Part shown: piece after piece, positions 22,156 to 33,311 of the stretch
Position numbering within the stretch: the stretch's first letter is position 1
How the letters are laid out: every line of letters begins with the position of its first letter
Assembly (NCBI RefSeq): GCF_030272615.1
Contig: NC_081411.1
Span: 824,534,397-824,598,396 of the forward strand
DNA length: 64,000 bases
Source of the DNA: Cryptomeria japonica
Taxonomy: Eukaryota; Streptophyta; Pinopsida; Cupressales; Cupressaceae
Reading direction: 5' to 3'
Notes under the pieces: model-generated
Told to the model about the DNA's origin: nothing
Databases searched by the model: none
Seen by the model: the letters and a program-made list of their open reading frames with translations, nothing else
Program-made: the position numbers and the translations under genes

Positions 22156-23813
22156 CAAATTATTTCTTTCAACCTTAAAATCAAGATTTTTGTTTGCAAT
22201 ACCTTTATTGAAGTTTTGTTGTAACAAATATTTGTCCTATCTAGCATACCATGCTCTAGGTGCTTGTTTGGGTCAATACAATACCTTCTTTAATTTGCAA
22301 ACTACATACAGATCCTCTAACAATCTAAATCATTTGGCTACTCAATGTACACTTCTTATTGTAGTTATACATTCAAAAATATTGACTTAACATCCATTTG
22401 ATATACCTTGAATTTATTGTAGGCAAAAAAGTAAGAAACATTCTAATAGCTTCCATCCTAACTACAAGAGAAAAAGTTTCCTCATAGTCAATCCCTTCTA
22501 CCTAAGAATAGACTTTACATACCAATCTCACCTTGTTCCTTGTGATTTGTCCTTGTTTATTTAGTTTTTTCTAGAACACACACTTAGTTCCTATCACATT
22601 TTTGTCCATTGGTCTAGGTACGAGCTCCCAAGTTTGAGTAATGTGTACTTGTTTCAATTCTTCTTCCATTTTTTAACCCAACTTTCTTCTTTGATTTCCT
22701 ATTCATATGATTTAGGCTCAATAAGTGAAAGAAAACAATAGCTTTTTTTTCCCTTTACCTCTATAACACTTCTTCTTGTCTAGACTCCTTTGTTTTTGTC
22801 TCCAATTATCTGATCTTCTAAATGATTCCTCTACACATATTTTGGGGGCTTGATTGATAGCTCTAGTTCTTCTTTATTTTCTTCAATTTCATTTGTCTCT
22901 TTCTTTTTGTTATCTTTCAGATATTTCTTTTCTTCTACAATGACTAGAATGATCTCAAATCAAGTCTCTTAAATAGGCTCAAGGATAGTTTGATCTCATA
23001 CCTCACATACTTTCACATTTGTACTTTCCACTATATTTTTCAATCTCTTATTGTAACACCAATAGGCTTTATTGTTTGTAGAATATCCCAAGAATATTCC
23101 TTCATCTACTCTGGTATCAAACATTTTAAGATCATCTTCATCTCTTATGATATAGCACTTACTCCCAAATATTTTGAAATGCTTTGTAGTAGGAGGTCTT
23201 CCTTTCCATAGCTCATAAGGTATCTTAGTATGATTTACTCTTATTTGTAGCCTATTAAGAATATAAACAGTAGTATGCATAGCTTCTTTCCACTACACAT
23301 TAGCCAAGTTAGCATCCTTCATCATACTTCTATCCATATGAATAAAAATCTTATTCTTCCTTTCTACAAGACTATTCTATTGAGGATTTCTTGGAGCAGA
23401 AAAATATCAAGTCTAATACCTTAATTCTCAAAAATTGTTAGATTCATTGAAAGTAAATTTTCCACCTCTATCAGATCATAAGCATTTGATTTTAGCATCA
23501 ACTTTATTTTATACCATAGATTTTAAAAATTTGAAACTTTCAAAAGGTTTATATTTTTCTCTCCAAAATGTAACCCATGTCATCCTAGAGTAATCATCAA
23601 TAAATAGCATGAAATACCTTTCTCCATAAATTTTGCTTTTCCTTGTAGGCCCACATATATCTATATGAATCATCTCCATGGGATATGAAGTAGAATACTC
23701 CTTGTTCTTGAAAATTCTCTTTGTCTGCTTCCCTAACCGATATTCCCTACACACAGTATCAGTGGGATTGATAGTCTTTTGTAAATCTTGTACTGCTTTA
23801 GTATTAATGATCT
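22156..23813 (-). pseudogene. pol: K copia integrase and reverse transcriptase, N-terminal fragment
   Basis: The minus-strand order from 23813 down is: the end of the integrase zinc region (VCREYRLGKQTK); the integrase core (MIHIDICGPTRKSKIYGERY, DDYSRMTWVTFW, and a worn DRGG box); the C-terminal segment (TTKHFKIFGSKCYI, IFLGYSTNNKAYWCYN); then the reverse transcriptase start down to a worn WYARQDKYL at 22156. Many stops and shifts are present. At 23813 K is cut by E0. Its Gag half would lie to the right of the window, since E0 extends past 64000. Confidence 0.8.
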
Positions 23814-25551
23814 TCTAGAACATAAGATATCACTAAGAGGGGGGTGAATTGGTGATTTTAAACAATTTTTTAACTATGTGTGTGTAACCAGTAAAGTAAT
23901 GAAAGAACTAATAATTAATCACACACAAAGAATGCATCACACAACACCGGATATAAAAGAAAAACACAATGTGGGAAAAACCTCAATGATAAATGTTGTT
24001 GGAGTCTACTTCTCCAATCCAACATCACAATGGAATAACAAGGCTATAACAGTTTAGGGCACCAACCCAAGGAGCACCAACACTGAGCAATTTTGAGCAC
24101 AAACCCATACACTATTTTGAGCACCAACTCAAGGAGCACCAACCCCAGCACCAAGCACCCACTTAGTGAAATACAATAAGGTAAATTTAGATACAATGAA
24201 ATCTCCTTGTTAAAAATAAAATTTTGTAACTCCTGCAATCAATCTTTTCTACTGGTTTTATCTCTTCTCTATCTCACAACTTCTTTTACTACCAATTAAC
24301 TATTCACTCTCTCTGATCCCTCACCAGTTAACCTTTGCCTTTCCTGACTTCCTTTGATCCTCACTTTGCACTCATTCAATCTTTGATGCCTTCTTACCAG
24401 TTCAAACACTGTCAGTTCACTTGACTGTTAACTTTGTAACAACTCACTGGTTACTTTGTTTCTTACTGGTTAAACCTCTAGTCTCTTACCGGTTCTTTCT
24501 CCAACACCCTCATTTGCTTAAAAGTTTAACACTTAACCACTCAGACTATTTAGCACTCTTCACTCTCCTCTGACCTCTAGCATCATAATTTTAGATCTTC
24601 AGTAGGCATATTTATACTCATCCTTTCCTGCCATCATGAAAATTCAAACTTCGCACCCTAAGGTTTTCTTCACTGACCCAATTCGTATTAAATCAAATCA
24701 GATCTCATCATTGAGACTAACAACCTACAATAAATCAAACAACACTTCCATATTTGATTCTTCCAATATAGGTTTACTATCTTTAGCAAAACATCGACCT
24801 TGCTTCTATCAATCACAATAAATGATCTAGTTGTTTCCTTCTCCAAATCCGATCTACAAACAAATGTCCTTCATCAATCATTGCATCACAAATCTATGCC
24901 TTTCAATCTGCTATGAGCTACAACACTCTGCATCTAATTCATGATTTTTGTAGTCGATATTTAATACGGACTTAGTCAACAACTACCTCATCGATGCACC
25001 ATTCATCTACCACTACACGATCGCCACCTAGAGACCACGTTTCATCTTCGTCGACATCCACCTCAATTTATTGTGTCAGTTCAGGATGATTCATCAACCA
25101 AACATACAACCGGTGTTTACCTAATAGTTCATCTTACCCTAACTGTTATACAATAACCGGTTAACCTTTGTGGCAGGCTCTTCTCTATTCTATCAGCTGG
25201 ATTATATTAGCCCGATCGGAACATCAACAGGCATCTCAGTGACACTATCTTGCATCCCAGTTGACATTAGCATCCTCGAGTAAAACCCTGTCTGCAAATG
25301 CTATACTTTTCCTTCTCCTTCATTACCCCAGACCTTATCTCAACCAGTTTTCCAAAGTGGAAAACTCATTACTTCTTATCCTTCCTTTTCACTGCATAAG
25401 ACCTAATGCCATGTTCCTCTATGTTCTTCTTGTCCCTTTCTTTCTTACTGGTGGACATGTTTACCGATTGATACTAGACCTACCATACATATCAGTTTTT
25501 CTATATTGGTTGACTACACCGATTGACATCAATGACAACATAATGCCAACA
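23814..25551 (-). repeat. E0 3' LTR
   Basis: 1,738 bp. The plus strand starts TCTAGAACATAAG (TGTAGAACACAAG in the other copy) and ends AATGCCAACA. The LTR-end hairpin is at 23829-23856 (ATCACTAA with TTGGTGAT). It includes AAGGAGCACCAAC repeats (24055-24160). It aligns with 42538-43365 plus 63508-64000, which shows that E1 interrupted the other LTR. Confidence 0.85.
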
Positions 25552-26014
25552 ATCTCCCCCTTTAGAATTGATGTCAACATACCTAGTATTCACTATACAT
25601 ACTGGTCACTGGTTCCTTCTCCCCCTTCGACAACAATGAAAAAGGGCACAAATAGAAGATTTTTTCCCTATTTCCGATAAAGCAAACCACAAGACTTTAC
25701 TCAACCAGTACAATCTCCCCCTTTTTGTTCTCAACCGGTTGAGTTAGCACTTTTTTCTCCCTGTGTAGGTATATCTGTCAGTGGACAAGAAAAATGTTCC
25801 TTTCAACCGGCATCCCAATTGTAATTTTAATTAAGTACAAATTGAATAGACATTGAAATAAATCACAAATAAGAACCGATGAGAACTTCCCAAGGTCTCA
25901 AACTAGCTGGTACTATTACTCCTATACCAGATCTACCCATGTGTCCAACAAATGGTCCAAGAAGCAAAAGATATGATAGTGAACTTCCCCTAAACCATAG
26001 ATCTCCATACACAT
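25552..26014 (-). other. E0 3' region with paired polypurine tracts
   Basis: On the plus strand CTCCCCCTTT occurs at 25554-25563, next to the LTR, and again at 25715-25724, about 160 bp away. A third, weaker CTCCCCCTT lies near 25618. The rest is non-coding down to the RNase H stop at 26015. Confidence 0.7.
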
Positions 26015-28625
26015 TTAAATGCATGAAGATGGTGAAACCACACCTAACTCAAGGCGAAGATACTCAAATGTGTTTACCAATAGAGGTTTTGTGAAGATAT
26101 CAACCACTTGTTCACCTGTAGGGACATATTCTACCTTAACTTCCTGATCTGCCACCTTCTCCCTGAGAAAATGATATTTGATGGCAATGTGCTTGGTCCT
26201 TGAGTGCATAAATAGATTCTTTGATATGTTGATTTCACTTGAGTTATCACACTGGATAGAAATAGGGTCAAATTGTTTATCTGAATATCCTTCAAGGTCT
26301 GCTTCATCCATAACACCTGAGAGAATCATGTGGCAACAAAATTATATTCTACTTTAGCAGTAGATGGGGAGATTGAATCCTTTTTCTTATTCTGTCATGA
26401 AACCAACCGATTACCCAAGAAGAATGCACCACCACTTGTTCTCTTTCGGTCATCAATGCAGCCTGCCCAATTAGCATCAGTGTAGGCTTGTAAGGTGAAA
26501 TCTCCATGCTTAGGATACCATAGTCCATAATTAAACATTCCTTGTATGTATCTAAATATTCTTTTGACTGCATTTTCATGTGACTATTTGGGTGCAGCTT
26601 GAAATCTTGCAACTATACATATTGCCTACACTATATCTGGTCTTAAAGTAGTAAGATATAACAGACTTCCAATCATGGATCTATACAGTGTCTGATCCAC
26701 TACCAGTGACTCATCAACCTTGCTCAATTTTCATCTTGTCACCATGGAGGTACTTACCGATTTTCTATCTTCCATCTGAAACTCCTTCAAAATATCTATG
26801 GCATACTTGATCTGAGAGATAAATATTCCTTTATCTTGTTGTGAAATTTGCAAACCAAGAAAGTATGACAACTCTCCATGCATTGGCATCTCAAATTCTG
26901 ACTACATCTTATCAGCAAAGTCTTTGTACAGAGTATCCTTGTTGCCTCCAAAAATTATGTCATCCACATATACAACCACTATAATCATGTGGTTTCTATA
27001 TGATTTAATGCATAGATTATTGTCTACACTTCTCTTTCTGAAACCATTCTCCTTTAGATACTTATCTAACCTTGAATACCATGCTCTTGGAGCATGCTTC
27101 AAACCATATAATTATTTCTTCAACTGGCACACAAAAGCTTCATCAGCATGCAAAAAAAAACCTTACAGTTGTTCAATGTAGACTTCTTCTTCTAAACTAC
27201 CATTTAAGAAAGCAAATTTTACGTCCATTTGATATACCTTGTATCCTTTGTAAGCAAAGAATGCTAAAAAAATTCTAATGGCTTCAAGTCTTACAACCGG
27301 TGCATATGTTTCTTCAAAATCTATTCCTTCTACTTGAGCATACCTTTTGCACACTAACCTTTCTTTCTGCCTAACCATCTTACCTTATTTATTCATCTTG
27401 TTCTGGTAGACCCATTTTGTACCAATGACAATCTTGTCTACCGATCTTGGAACTAACTCCCAAGTTTTGTTCTTTTCAATTTGTTGTGGCTCTTCTTCCA
27501 TTGTAGCCATCTATTTTTAACTTTTCCTAGCCTCATTAAATGTTTTGGGTTCCATTTATGTCATGAGGTAGAGATTGACTTGTTGATTATTCCGGGCAAG
27601 TCCTCTTTTGGTCTGCACACCATCATTCATATTGCCTATAATTTTCTCTTCTAGGTGATTTTTCTACACATATCGATTAGGATTCTTGTTAGGTGCTTCT
27701 TCTGATTCACTTTCTGACTTCATTTCATCTTCATCACATGAATCATCATGTCGGTTTACTTTGCTTGTCTACCTTTATGCATATATTCATCAACTCTGAC
27801 ATGTATACTCTCAATGACTCTTCTTAGTCTTTTATTGTAACATTTGTAGGCTTTTCTATGAGTTGAGTAACCCAAGAAGATACCTTCATCACTTCTAGAA
27901 TCAAAGCCACCTAAGCCATCCTCATCTCTTTTGATGAAACATTTACTTCCAAACACTTTTAAATATTTGACTAATGACTTCTGGGCATACCACAGTTGAT
28001 AAGGTGTCATTTTACTGTTTCTTCTCAGTTGAACCTAGTTCAAAGTGTCTATAGAAGTATGAACTGCTTCCTTCCAGTACATATCTGGTATTTTTGCCTC
28101 ATTTAATATAGTTCTTGCCATTTCCTTAATTGTCCTATTTTTCTTTTCTATAACACCATTTTGTTATGGTGTCCTTGGAGTTGAATATTGTCTTCTAATT
28201 CCATGTCTCTCACACTAATCTTCAAACTCATTTGATGTGAACTCTCCACCCCAATCAGATCTTAGACATTTCAGCTTGCATCCAATTTCCCTCTCAACCA
28301 TCTTCCAAAAAATCTTGAAACTTTCAAATACTTGAGATTTGTCATGTACGAAAGTGACCCATGTCATTCTTGAAAAATAATCAATGAGAAGCATGAAGTA
28401 TCTTTCACTATTTAGAGCTCTAGTGCTAGTTGATCCACATAGATCTGTATACACAAGTTCTAAGGGCCTTGAAGTATTGTGTTCTTTGGTCTTGAAGGTT
28501 ACTTTAGTCTTCTTGCCTCTTAGACATTCATCACAAAACTACTTGTCATTTTGATGATTGGTGGTATATGTCTCACATAGCCATTTTTGCTAACTTTAAC
28601 CAGATTATAAAAATTTAAATGGCCT
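26015..28625 (-). pseudogene. pol: E0 pol: integrase, reverse transcriptase, RNase H
   Basis: The minus-strand order from 28625: pre-integrase RLGHLNFYNLVK; integrase core (TDLCGSTSTRALNSERY, RSDWGGEFTSNEFED, QNGVIEKKNRT); C-terminal LVKYLKVFGSKCF and GIFLGYSTHRKAYKCYNKR; reverse transcriptase ([46 protein letters not shown] near 26965); RNase H (QCDNSSEINISKN, RTKHIAIKYHFLRE, DIFTKPLL). The polymerase motif YVDD is intact, but several stops and shifts break the frame. The gene is cut by G within the pre-integrase region and resumes at 39872. Confidence 0.9.
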
Positions 28626-31339
28626 AACCTTGTGAGGCCCTACCCTGGCTCATCCTAGCATTTCAGTATTTTTCATGTTGAGAATATTATGGTTGCTTTA
28701 TTTTTATACATTATGGATTTGGAACTTATATGATTTCATGATTTGGATAACATTGATATATATTGATGCTTCATTTCTATGCATGATTCTAGAATAGGAT
28801 TACTTTGTGATGGTGTATGTCATTCTTGGAATTACAGGATTGTACTATGATGATAGAAATAGGATGCATGTTTATGTATGGAACAAAATTATGTGGATTA
28901 TGATAAATGCTAATGTGTTTTATATTATATGAGGTTATTTGGAATTACTAATGTGTAATTGAGATGCGCGGGAAAATTATCCATGTGACCATGGAAACAT
29001 TATGGAGAACCAAACCTAGACCTATGTATATTCATAAAACCAGGGTTTGTCTATTTGGAGAGACAAAACCCCATTTGTATCGTATTTTATTTGTGAAAGT
29101 GAATGTGGCATGTGTGTTAAATTGAATTTACTAAATTGTGTAAATCCAACAAGAGACAAAATTTCATGTGTAAATTTGTAAAAGTATTTTTATTGTGTCA
29201 CTTGACACATGTGTTGATTTATGTCTTGATTTTTGAATTGTCTCTTGGAGGGAGTTGTTTTAACCATAGCTTTTTCAAATAATTTAATGGGGTTCTATAT
29301 TTTCTTTGGGTAGAAAATCTTTGGGGTGGTCAACTTAGGTTTGACCCGAAAGTTAACTTCTCATGGGTTTAAAAGGGGTTAAATGGACTCATAGGGGTAG
29401 TTTAAAGGTGTTTCCTAAAGCCCATAAGGTATACCTAAGGGTGAGGAGTAATTTTAGGCATGTGACAACTCCCATGTGGCTGTTTAGTCACCCTAAAAAG
29501 TGAGTTTTCTGAGATGTGCGAAAATTGAATTTAGAAGGCATCATCTAGGTTAGTTAACTTTCCTTTTTGGATGAGAGATCCTTTTTGATCTTTTTGGGAC
29601 TTTTCCTTTTTCAATTTTAGAAACATGTGAGAACTCTCGCTGAGGTCTTCTTAGGCAAGAATGAGAGATTTTATGGGTAATCACCCACTCTTCATTTTTG
29701 GAGACAAAGGAATTTTGAAAGAAAAGAAGAGATTTGGTATAGGATTTTGGCTAAGGGTAGAGAAGCAAGGAATTGTAGAATTGGGCTGCTCATCCTCAAT
29801 TAATCTAGCATACCTTTGGTAGTTTGAAGGTTGGTTTAACTTCTTCTTGTTTCTTTATGTTGCATGTTATTTTGGAAAGATTGTTTGTGTGGGAAAAAGT
29901 TGTTCTTTTGCATTTTATTTTGTGAAAATTATTATGTGTTATGTCTTATATTTCTTGTATGCATTCTATGTTTTAGGAGTAACCAAGACCTCCTACTCTT
30001 GGGAGAGAGGATGGTCTTGTGGGTGGTAAACGTTTGACAGCCCTTGAGTGAGAGGCTCTCGTTATGAGAGTGATCTCAAGGGATATCTATGTGACCCTTG
30101 CTGCATGGCTTGTTTATGCATTTGGGGGCCATAAGGAGGGAAATAAGGCATGAATGCCCTGGGGGGGCATAATTATGTGAGGTTATTATACTTATGATAT
30201 ATCTTGTTTGCCATGAGGTGGCTTTGTGCTTTTACGATACTTGCAATCTCCTCAAGGTATTTGGTCCACTACCACCCCTGTAAAATCATCGCATTGTGTG
30301 GTGCAGTGTAGCCTTGGTAGGGAATATGTTTGTGATTGTTTTCCCCCTGCTTCTTGTGTTTGCATGTATGTAACCTATCTAGGGCTTGGTTCTCCAAGCT
30401 CGGGGGTGGCTACTAGTTAGCCTAGGCTGGGAAGTGAGCACTCCATGGTCATAGCCCATTTGATTTAATTGCAGGTTGTTGAAAGAAAAGAAAAGGACAA
30501 GTAGAGTTGTTGGATTTATTTGTTTGCAGAAAAAGATATTGGAAAATGGAATATTTATGTTTTAAGTTGCATCAATGTAAAAGGGGAACTATGTTGTATC
30601 TATTTTTGAAAAGAAATGTATCTATTATTTTTAAGGTCCTCATTTAATAGAAATGAGAGGTCCATTGTAAAAGTTGACTATAATGTAATTTAAATATACC
30701 TTAAGGAAATACATTGTTTTATTAAGTATTATTTGGCTGCAAAAGGAATTATTTATGTGGAGTATTACGTTTTGTATTGTTCTTAAAAGTTTAATGATCG
30801 CATGCATGTCACTTTGAAATTAAATGTTCAGTTTATTTCCTCATGCATGTCTCTAAGTTTAATTAAAATAATCTAGGTTAATGTAGTTGCTAAATACATC
30901 TTATTAAAAACTCTGTCATTTATATGGTTGTTGTTTAGATTTATTGAAATTGTATCATTCTATTAATTTGCTGAAAATAAAACCTAGAGTTAAATAGTCT
31001 AATTAATTTAGATAATATCCTATTTATATAGTTGCTGTTTAATTTTATGGAATGTTGTCAATCATTCAATTGTAGAAAATAAATCTAAGATCAAATAGTT
31101 TATCTCTGTTTTACGATATTTGTTTTTAAAAAAAAATATACATTGATTTAAATCAGCATATTTAAATCAATCTGTTTAAAAAAAAAAAAGATTTTTGTTT
31201 TGTAAAGAGAAAAAATAATAAATATGATATCTGTATTTTGGCATAACAGAGTTAGCTTGGGTATCAAAAACAGCTAATATATATATTAATTAATTTAAAC
31301 ATAAAATAAAATATAAAATAAAACCTTGGGTTTTCGGGG

Positions 31340-31480
31340 GGGGGGCGAACCCACTGTGTGAACACATAGTGGGTGGTGCCAAGGCCGGCCTCTGTGTGGA
31401 CACACAATGGGCGGCGCTCGCGCGACCACTGTGTGGTCACACAGTGGGCACCCTCGCCACTGTGTGCACAGTGGCGGCCG
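31340..31480 (+). repeat. Cluster of GC-rich palindromes in G 5' LTR
   Basis: Four short inverted repeats of the form CCACTGTGTG-n-CACACAGTGG. The best is 31426-31447 (10-bp arms, 2-nt spacer), followed by 31456-31475 (9-bp arms). Two worn versions lie at 31350-31373 and 31389-31411. The stretch is markedly GC-rich in an AT-rich LTR. The 3' LTR has a diverged counterpart with an extra unit. Confidence 0.75.
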
Positions 31481-31724
31481 GGGAGAACCCGCCGCCTCCT
31501 CCATAGCCACCAACCTCCTACGTGAACCACCACCTGTAAAAAATAAAAAGGGGAGAGAAATAAAACCCTAGCCTGGGTAGGGTTAGGGTAGAATAAATAA
31601 AGGAGGAAATTATAAAATGGGGGGCATTTTATAATATATATACTTTTAGTTTAGGGTTTTTGCATGGACAAATTATAACTAAGTGAAAACATACTTATTT
31701 ATATATATAAGTATTTATATGTAA

Positions 31725-31730
<6 letters not shown>

Positions 31731-31812
<82 letters not shown>
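31731..31812. repeat. (TA)n(GA)n microsatellite in G 5' LTR
   Basis: About 12 TA units followed by about 28 GA units. The equivalent site in the 3' LTR (39190-39222) has a much shorter run, so most of the growth followed insertion. Confidence 0.95.
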
Positions 31813-31815
<3 letters not shown>

Positions 31816-32460
31816 AAAATATGAAAGGATAATTGTAGGTTAAGTATTTTATTATGTGGTCATAAATTATATATGTTTTTAATAAAGATATGGGCATAAT
31901 TTTTTAAAAAAAATGTTTAAATTTAAAATATTTATGAAGTTCAATCTATTAGAAATTTTATAACCATTAGGGTAAGATATTTTGGCTATGGGGAATAATT
32001 TTAACCCTCCTAGATATAGGTTTATGGTATTAAACTTTATAGGACATATGTCACTATGAATTTAATTGAACCTTTAGTCGATTTAATTTAAGCACATTAT
32101 AATTATTGATTAAATTGAATTTTAGACATTATAAACTAAGTGCTAGGACTAATTTAACTAGTTTCGAAAAACAAATAATGGTTATTGGAGATTAATTTTA
32201 TCTTCATCAATTATTTTAGAGAGTTTTGATTTAATTAATCTATTGACAAAATTTGATGAGATAATAAATTAATTCATTTAGTATTCCGCATTTAATTTTA
32301 AACTATTTTCGTTTACTTGATTTAGTGGTTAGAGTTAACTAGAACATAGTTAAGACAAACTTGCTAGTACATTTCATATTTGCAAATTTATATGTTTTAA
32401 GTTGTGAATTTAAAAAAAAAAATTATCTCGTTCGTGCCCGAAAGTTTGGGCATGACATTT

Positions 32461-32472
32461 TGGTATCAGAGC
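32461..32472 (+). other. G primer-binding site (initiator Met tRNA)
   Basis: TGGTATCAGAGC lies three bases after the 5' LTR end, complementary to the 3' end of initiator methionine tRNA. Confidence 0.9.
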
Positions 32473-32630
32473 AAGGTTTCCAACACTAGGAACCTTTTTC
32501 CATTATGTTTCGCTTTAAATCTTTAATTAATTTTATTATATTAATTTTCTAGGATATTTAAATTTAATTAATTAAATATTTTTTTTCCAAAGAAATTAGT
32601 TATTTAATTTATTTTATTTTTCTCATTAGG

Positions 32631-33311
32631 ATGCCTCCGACTACGCGAAAAGATGGCAAGCGCGGAAGGGGTCCTAGGCATGTATGCATGGCACGCGAAG
32701 AGGTAGATAGGGAGGAATCGGTTTCAAAAGTGAACCCAGAGGCTCCTCCCAAACCGCTGGTTGATCCAAACCAAGGTATCTTAGAGGCACTCCAAAATCT
32801 AATAGGAATAGTCCAAGATAGGCTTCCAGCAGGGGACCATCATGATGAAAATCAAAACTCAAGGAGTCATAGATCGATAGATAGGGAACGGAGTAGGAGT
32901 CCACCTACTATTCCCGTAGAGAGTTAGGGTGGGAATGAGCCAAAGTCTATGCATCTACCAAGACCACCTCTAGTGGCAAAGCTAGTGTATTATAAGAGGG
33001 CTCATCGAGAGCTAGGGGATCTTATTAGGCAGGTTATGCGCCTCTAGCCACCATCTTTTGGGGGATCTACCGACGGGGTAGAAGCTGAGGCTTGGCTATT
33101 AAGCCTTGATAGGTGCTTTGCATTGCACTCTTATGAGAGCAATCTAAAGGCACGTGTAGCAGTCCACCAATTGAGAGGAACGGCCTCCACATGGTGGAGA
33201 CGAGGAATACAAGTGTGGTTTAGTTGCTGATACCTTCACATGGGAGATTTTTACAGAGAGGTTTAGGGAGAGGTACTTGTCAGAGCATTATAGATAGCGT
33301 AGGATAGATGT
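32631..33311 (+). pseudogene. gag: G gag, partial
   Basis: Starts at ATG 32631 with a basic arm and an Arg/Ser-rich stretch (DRERSRSPPTIP). After a TAG it passes into a retrotransposon Gag segment (EAEAWLLSLDRCFALHSY and LRGTASTWWRR, about 33085-33200). The frame then shifts and Gag ends abruptly near 33311, where reverse transcriptase sequence begins. The rest of Gag, its zinc knuckle and the protease are deleted. Confidence 0.8.

Larger units (their letters stand above)
28631..32457 (+). repeat. G 5' LTR
   Basis: 3,827 bp. It contains a GC-rich palindrome cluster (31340-31480) and a TA/GA microsatellite (31731-31812). Compared with the 3' LTR it lacks about 89 bp (present at about 36272-36360), a deletion between short ATGTG repeats. 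No gene is supported in it; the open stretch near 29847-30029 is compositional. Confidence 0.9.

Noticed and set aside
25261-25680. A 139-codon open frame overlapping the E0 LTR and polypurine tract
   Set aside because: It crosses the LTR boundary and the polypurine tract, and is not kept in the other LTR as far as that copy is visible.
31715-31897. A short open frame of repeated Ser-Leu and Ile-Tyr
   Set aside because: It is a translation of the TA/GA microsatellite.
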